A stretch of 47,449 bases of DNA from Xanthobacteraceae bacterium. GTDB lineage: Bacteria; Pseudomonadota; Alphaproteobacteria; Rhizobiales; Xanthobacteraceae. The notes beneath the pieces were generated by a model. It saw only the letters and a program-made list of their open reading frames with translations, had not been told where the DNA came from and made no database searches. The stretch spans positions 1 to 47,449 of the forward strand of contig JASHRW010000189.1 in assembly GCA_030037065.1 (NCBI GenBank), read 5' to 3'. The position numbers were made by a program, and so were the translations under genes. Shown here in pieces: positions 43,320 through 47,449 of the stretch; within the stretch, counting starts at the first letter, position 1; each line of letters starts with the position of its first letter.

Positions 43320-44198
43320 ATGAGACAGCTTTCGATCGGCGACGTCACCATCACCAGCATCATTGAACGCGACGGGCCATGGCGGCGGCCGGAGGATATG
43401 TTCCTCGCCTACGATCCTGAGATCGGCAGACGCCATCTCGCCAAGCTTGACACCGAGGTGTTCGATCCGGCCTCCGGCCGCATGGTCATCACCTATCAGA
43501 CCTTTGTTGTGCGCACGCCGAAGCACACGATCCTGATCGATACCTGCACCGGCGAGGACAAGGGCTATCCGCCGCCGATGGATTTTCCGAAAAAGCCGTG
43601 GCGCGACGGCTTTGAGGCCGCGGGCCTGCGCTTCGAAAATATCGATTACGTGTTCTGCACCCACTTGCACATCGATCATACCGGCTGGAACACGATGCTG
43701 CGTAACGGCAAATGGGTGCCGACTTTCCCAAATGCCAAATACATATTCCACAGACGCGAATACGCCGCCTGGGAGGAATCCAACAAACGCGGCGAAAATC
43801 GTCCCGGCGGCGGCGGCAATGTGTGGGGTTACAATTGCGAACCGGTGGTCAAAGCCGGCCAGGCGTTACTCGTCGATGACGATTATCAGCTCGACGACAC
43901 GTTGTGGCTCACGCCGACGCCCGGCCACTCACCCTACCATTGTTGCGTCAACATCCGCTCGCGTGGCCAGCACGCCATCGTCGTCGGCGACCTCATGCAT
44001 CACGCCTTGCAGGTCCGCGAACCGGATTGGTCGACGGTATTCGACTGGGACCCCGCGCAGGCCGCGCGCTCGCGCCGAAAATTTTTAGGCGAAACTGCCG
44101 GCACCGGACGCTTTGTGCTGCCGATCCATTTCCCGCATCCGACCACTGGGCTGATCGAAGCGGACGGCGAGCGATTTCACTATAAGTTCGTGAGGTGA
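43320..44198 (+). CDS. metallo-beta-lactamase fold hydrolase
   Basis: 292-residue MBL-fold enzyme with the metal motif HLHIDH (His115, His117, Asp119, His120), a following His in TPGHSPYHC, and a later Asp in VVGDLMHH. No signal peptide. The group with CTHLHIDHTGWN and a C-terminal LPIHFPHPTTGLI is often found with aromatic or lactone catabolism, and quorum-lactone hydrolysis is possible but unproven. It precedes the P450 remnant and the FAD monooxygenase on the same strand. Confidence 0.9.
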   Translation: MRQLSIGDVTITSIIERDGPWRRPEDMFLAYDPEIGRRHLAKLDTEVFDPASGRMVITYQTFVVRTPKHTILIDTCTGEDKGYPPPMDFPKKPWRDGFEAAGLRFENIDYVFCTHLHIDHTGWNTMLRNGKWVPTFPNAKYIFHRREYAAWEESNKRGENRPGGGGNVWGYNCEPVVKAGQALLVDDDYQLDDTLWLTPTPGHSPYHCCVNIRSRGQHAIVVGDLMHHALQVREPDWSTVFDWDPAQAARSRRKFLGETAGTGRFVLPIHFPHPTTGLIEADGERFHYKFVR

Positions 44199-44224
44199 AT
44201 AGTCAGATAGCCGGGAGGCTTCGA

Positions 44225-44524
44225 ATGTCGACTATTGCCGAAATTGCACTACCCGCCAGCGACATCGATCCGTTCTCCGAATCCTTTTCCGACGATTCAT
44301 ATCCATTCCACGACCGGCTGCGGGACGCAGGACCGGTCGTCTGGCTCAGCAAATACGGCATCCACGTCTGCGTCGGCATGATGGTGGCGCGGCTCGAGGC
44401 CGAGCTTCTATTTGCCGCCTTCGCCAAGCGGGTCAAACGATTCGAGTTTCTGCGCGAACCGATACGGCGCTGCAACAACACTTTGCGCACTTTCGCGAGC
44501 CTTCCAGTGCGGGCTGTTTGTTAA
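44225..44524 (+). pseudogene. cytochrome P450 remnant, internal in-frame deletion
   Basis: 99 codons. The first 45 residues look like the N-terminus of a class I P450 (DPFSESFSDDSYPFHDRLRD and GPVVWLSKYG). The sequence then jumps to the C-terminal heme region: GIHVCVGMMVARLEAELLFA, then FLREPIRRCNNTLRTFASLP. Cys49 would be the heme thiolate, but the I-helix, ExxR and most of the heme-binding loop are gone, so about 290-300 residues are missing. The C-terminal segment resembles the CYP199 family (methoxybenzoate demethylases). The reading frame is kept, so a small protein could still be made but cannot fold as a P450. The junction lies near 44355-44365. Confidence 0.85.
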
Positions 44525-44584
44525 GCGCCGAGCGAGCGCAGACCCCGGCTCCCCCTCCGCCATTCAACCGCTTTGGCCACGCCC

Positions 44585-46228
44585 ATGACCACCCTTGCGG
44601 AGCAGACGACCACCAACGTTGCGGTCTTGATCGTCGGCGGTGGGCTGATCGGACCTGCGATGGCCATGTTTCTTGCCCAGCACGGCATTTCCTCGATGAC
44701 AGTCGAGCGTATGCGCAGTGGCTCGCCGCTGGCCCGGGCCGGGCACTTTCATCTACGCACCATTGAATTATTTCGCGCCGCCGGAATCGAGGCGGAGGTC
44801 CAGCGCCAGTCGGAACAGGACTTTGTCCCCGAGGGCGCACTGATCGCCATGGATAGCCTGTCCGGGCGCAAGCTATTCGACATCATCCCGAGCCTCAACG
44901 TCGGTGTCGATGATATGCTGACGCCCTGCCGCCGGCTGTTCGTGAATCAGCCCAGTCTCGAGCGCATTCTGCACAAGCGCGCCCAGGAGGTCGGCGCGAC
45001 GGTGCGGACCGGCTGCGAGCTGATTGACTTTTGCGAAGATGACGACGGCGTAACCGCAACGGTGCGCGACGTCGACAACCATGCGGAAAGCGAGATCAGG
45101 TGCCAATATCTGATTGGCGCTGACGGCGCGCACAGCAAGGTGCGCGAGCTGCTCGGCATTCCGATGGACGGGCGCGGCATCTTCTCCAACAGTATCACCA
45201 TTTATTTCCACGCCGATCTATGGCCACAGCTTGGCGATAAGCCGATCAGCCTCGTCTACATCAATAATCCGGTGCTGGGCGGCTTCCTGCGGCTGCAGAA
45301 GGATTGCCAGTCCGGTTTCCTCGGCGTGAACACGGTCGGCAATCCAAAGATTGATACGGTGAAGGCGGCCGATGCCGCCGCCGATATCAGCGAGCCGCAC
45401 CTCATCGAGCTGGTGCGGGCTGCCGCCGGCGTTCCGGATCTGCCGGTCAAGATCGACGGCGTGGCGCGCTGGCGCGCGGTATCCGACGTTGCGCGGGAGT
45501 TTCAGCGGGGACGCGTGTTCCTGGTCGGCGATGCCGCGCACCTGATGCCGCCCAACGGCGGATTCGGTGGCAACACCGGCATTCAGGATGCACACAATCT
45601 CGCCTGGAAACTCGCGCTGGTGCTTAAGGGCGTCGCCGGCCCCGGCTTGCTCGACAGCTATGAGCCCGAGCGCAAGCCGGTGGCAAAATTCACCGTCGAG
45701 CAGGCGTACACGCGCTACGTCACCCGCACGGCAACGTATCTCGGCGCCAAGGATTACGAGCCTCTCGTTCACGATTTCAACATCGAGCTGGGTTACATCT
45801 ATCATTCACCCGCCATCCTCGCCGAAGGTGACGATGGCAAGCCGCACGACGATCCGCGGCAGAGCCGCGGCCGAACTGGGGCGCGCGCACCGCATTTTTT
45901 TGTAGAACGCGACGGTCAGCGCCGCCCGATTCTCGACCTGTTCGGCGGCAATTTCGTCCTGCTGGCCGGCCCTGCCGGCGAGCCTTGGTGCGAGGCCGTG
46001 CGGACCATCGGCAGCCGCTTTAAGGATTTGAAGCTCGATGCCTATCGCGTCGGCGGCCCGATGTTGTGCGATTTGGACAACCGATTTTACGAGGCTTATG
46101 ATTTATCCGCGGCAGGCGCTTGCCTAGTTCGACCCGACGGTTTCGTCGCCTGGCGCGCCAAAACCGCGGAAGCGGACCCGCACGCGCGCTTGTCGCACGC
46201 GCTTCGCACGTTACTGTTTTTGCATTGA
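44585..46228 (+). CDS. FAD-dependent aromatic monooxygenase (PheA/TfdB family)
   Basis: 547-residue class A flavoprotein hydroxylase. FAD-binding GGGLIGPAMAMFLAQHG (about 16-32), middle motif IGADGAHSKVRE, and the FAD ribityl segment VFLVGDAAHLMPPNGGFGG with TGIQDAHNLAWKLAL. A C-terminal thioredoxin-like domain (about 420-547, DLFGGNFVLLAGPAG) is typical of phenol and 2,4-dichlorophenol hydroxylase relatives, so hydroxylation of an aromatic or polyketide-type ring is likely. The start ATG follows a weak ribosome site; the TTG at 44573 adds four residues. It follows the P450 remnant, suggesting a former aromatic degradation cluster. Confidence 0.92.
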   Translation: MTTLAEQTTTNVAVLIVGGGLIGPAMAMFLAQHGISSMTVERMRSGSPLARAGHFHLRTIELFRAAGIEAEVQRQSEQDFVPEGALIAMDSLSGRKLFDIIPSLNVGVDDMLTPCRRLFVNQPSLERILHKRAQEVGATVRTGCELIDFCEDDDGVTATVRDVDNHAESEIRCQYLIGADGAHSKVRELLGIPMDGRGIFSNSITIYFHADLWPQLGDKPISLVYINNPVLGGFLRLQKDCQSGFLGVNTVGNPKIDTVKAADAAADISEPHLIELVRAAAGVPDLPVKIDGVARWRAVSDVAREFQRGRVFLVGDAAHLMPPNGGFGGNTGIQDAHNLAWKLALVLKGVAGPGLLDSYEPERKPVAKFTVEQAYTRYVTRTATYLGAKDYEPLVHDFNIELGYIYHSPAILAEGDDGKPHDDPRQSRGRTGARAPHFFVERDGQRRPILDLFGGNFVLLAGPAGEPWCEAVRTIGSRFKDLKLDAYRVGGPMLCDLDNRFYEAYDLSAAGACLVRPDGFVAWRAKTAEADPHARLSHALRTLLFLH

Positions 46229-46229
46229 A

Positions 46230-46259
46230 CGAACCGCAGCCGGCAATGACGGCTGTTCG
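46230..46259. terminator. hairpin between convergent genes
   Basis: CAGCCG at 46237 pairs with CGGCTG at 46250, extended by GAAC and GTTC outside with one bulge. It lies 1 base past the monooxygenase stop and 22 bases before the end of the convergent Bug gene. No T run, so termination is only possible. Confidence 0.4.
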
Positions 46260-46280
46260 CCTTTGCTCGATCCGACCGGC

Positions 46281-47264
46281 CTACTGCCCCGCGATATGAT
46301 TGTCGCGCACCACTTGGCCCCACAGCGCGATTTCGCTCTTGAGCAACGCAGCCGCGGCTTCTGGTGTTTCCTGATCCGCCGGATACTCGTCCATGCCACC
46401 GTCGGCAAACAGCTTCCTCACCTTGGGATCGGCGAGCGCGACGCGCAGCGCGGCGTTAAGCTTATCGACGATCGGCCGCGGTGTGCCGGCCGGAGCGAGC
46501 AGCATGTGCCAGAAATCGATATCGAGCTTCTTGTAGCCGAGCTCCAGCATGGTCGGCAGCTCCGGCAAGCCGGCGAAACGCTTTTTGCCGATGATGGCAT
46601 AGGCCTTGAGCTTGCCGGACTTGACCAGCGGCTGTGCGACCACTGCGGAGATCGGGCCTAGGTCGACCTGCCCCGCCAATAGATCGACGAGTGCCGGGCC
46701 CGCGCCGCGATAGGGTACTTGGATGACCTTCACGCCCATTTCCTCAAAGGCCAGCACTTCGGCCAAATGACCGAACGAACCGACGCCGGGATGGCCGATC
46801 TTGGCGTTGCGTCCGGGCGCTTTCAGCCACGCCAAAAGCTCCTGAAAATTGTTGGGCGGCAGCGTGGGGCGTCCGGCAATGGTGTTGGCCACGGTGTTGA
46901 TCAGGCCGATTGGGATGAAGTTCTTCTCCGCATCGAAGTCGAGGTGTGGATAGAGCGCCATGCCCGCCGCGAGCGCATCCTGGTGCTGCAGGATGGTGTA
47001 GCCGTCGGGCGCGGCACGCGCGGCCTTGGCGGCGGCGATCATGCCGCCGGCGCCGCCGATATTCTCGATCACCACCGGCTGGCCCAAAGCCTTCTGGAAG
47101 GGATCCTGAATCATGCGCGCGGTGGCGTCGTCGGCGCCGCCGGGCGGGAACGCCACGATCATAGTCACCGGACGCTCGGGATAGGTCTGCGCCAAGGAGT
47201 TGCCGACCGGCAAAAGACAGGCGACCAAAACCGCTGCCGCAAGCGCGCGCACAGAAGTCATCAT
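46281..47264 (-). CDS. Bug (TctC) family solute-binding protein
   Basis: 327-residue periplasmic receptor with a signal peptide (MMTSVRALAAAVLVACLLPV, cleavage after SLA). Family marks: RPVTMIVAFPPGGADDATAR, VVIENIGGAGGMIAA, PDGYTILQHQD, VPYRGAGPALVDLLAGQVDL and PAGTPRPIVDKLN. GGGGAGG lies just before ATG 47264. The open frame extends 48 codons upstream, without protein-like sequence. It is convergent with the FAD monooxygenase, so it may supply an aromatic acid or similar ligand (inference). No tctA/tctB here. Confidence 0.92.
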   Translation of the reverse strand: MMTSVRALAAAVLVACLLPVGNSLAQTYPERPVTMIVAFPPGGADDATARMIQDPFQKALGQPVVIENIGGAGGMIAAAKAARAAPDGYTILQHQDALAAGMALYPHLDFDAEKNFIPIGLINTVANTIAGRPTLPPNNFQELLAWLKAPGRNAKIGHPGVGSFGHLAEVLAFEEMGVKVIQVPYRGAGPALVDLLAGQVDLGPISAVVAQPLVKSGKLKAYAIIGKKRFAGLPELPTMLELGYKKLDIDFWHMLLAPAGTPRPIVDKLNAALRVALADPKVRKLFADGGMDEYPADQETPEAAAALLKSEIALWGQVVRDNHIAGQ

Positions 47265-47449
47265 AATCCTCCCCAAGGCCGTTCTTCTCGTTTCGACGGC
47301 GCCGATTGATTGCCGGCGGCGATATTCGCGCGTTTTCCAAGTACCGCGCAAGACGCATCCCCGCTCGGCGATGCTGCCGGAGCGCTTGATCACCGAGCTT
47401 TGCGCCACGTCTGCATTCAGCCTGGCGGAGCGTTGAGCGCCAAACGCAG

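Noticed and set aside
1-47449. CRISPR array, insertion sequence, prophage or defence genes
   Set aside because: No regularly spaced repeats, transposase, integrase, phage structural or restriction genes were recognised. The four tRNA genes carry no visible att duplications.

Overview
The window is chromosomal DNA of a high-GC alphaproteobacterium, most likely of the order Hyphomicrobiales (Rhizobiales) near Bradyrhizobium/Rhodopseudomonas/Xanthobacteraceae. The evidence is gene content and order: nuoABC, an HU gene beside tRNA-Val, ruvX-pyrB-plsY-dprA-topA-rnr-NUDIX-rpmG, divK-pleD, DUF3572-dinB, eipB, popZ, a TolC-type gene beside a PCMT-like gene, many orphan Bug (TctC) receptors, and a DUF1127 mini-protein. 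This placement is inference from family knowledge, not a database match.

Layout. 1-1721 (minus): nuoA-nuoB-nuoC, followed 1 base later by a truncated FlK-like thioesterase instead of nuoD. 2015-5026 (plus): two Bug receptors and an alpha/beta hydrolase, with related palindromic repeats before and after the hydrolase. 5027-5436: no intact gene, a possible gene relic. 5437-8246: tRNA-Asp, HU, tRNA-Val, a Cys-rich secreted protein, two small proteins sharing a promoter region with a PhaR-like operator, and an orphan ModA-like receptor. 8422-22117: a housekeeping run of ruvX, an unusual pyrB, plsY, dprA, mltB, topA, rnr, NUDIX and rpmG. It is interrupted between plsY and dprA by a divergent LysR-Bug pair. 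22118-22521: a gene-free convergent gap. 22522-30720: divK-pleD, DUF3572-dinB, eipB, a RidA-GDPD-acyltransferase-HIT operon, and popZ with a canonical CtrA box upstream. 30953-35556: TolC-type channel, PCMT-like methyltransferase, tRNA-Cys, tRNA-Asn and a GT-C membrane glycosyltransferase. 35632-47264: M24 peptidase, MetE-like zinc protein, diguanylate cyclase, cysteine synthase with mercaptopyruvate sulfurtransferase, SDR, outer-membrane protein, MBL hydrolase, an internally deleted P450, FAD monooxygenase and a fourth Bug receptor.

How the genes fit together. Three themes stand out. The first is cell polarity and cell cycle: DivK, PleD and PopZ lie within 8 kb, and popZ carries a CtrA site. 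The second is solute scavenging and aromatic oxidation: four Bug receptors and one ModA-like receptor without their transporters, plus the FAD monooxygenase and P450 relic. The third is core nucleotide, DNA, RNA and lipid metabolism in the ruvX-rpmG run.

No CRISPR array, prophage, insertion sequence, secondary-metabolite cluster or recognisable defence island was seen. The most unusual item is the aspartate carbamoyltransferase at 8998-10440, which carries a C-terminal PyrI-type zinc module without the PyrI nucleotide-binding domain and has no pyrC beside it. Next are the P450 deletion relic and the thioesterase in the nuoD position.
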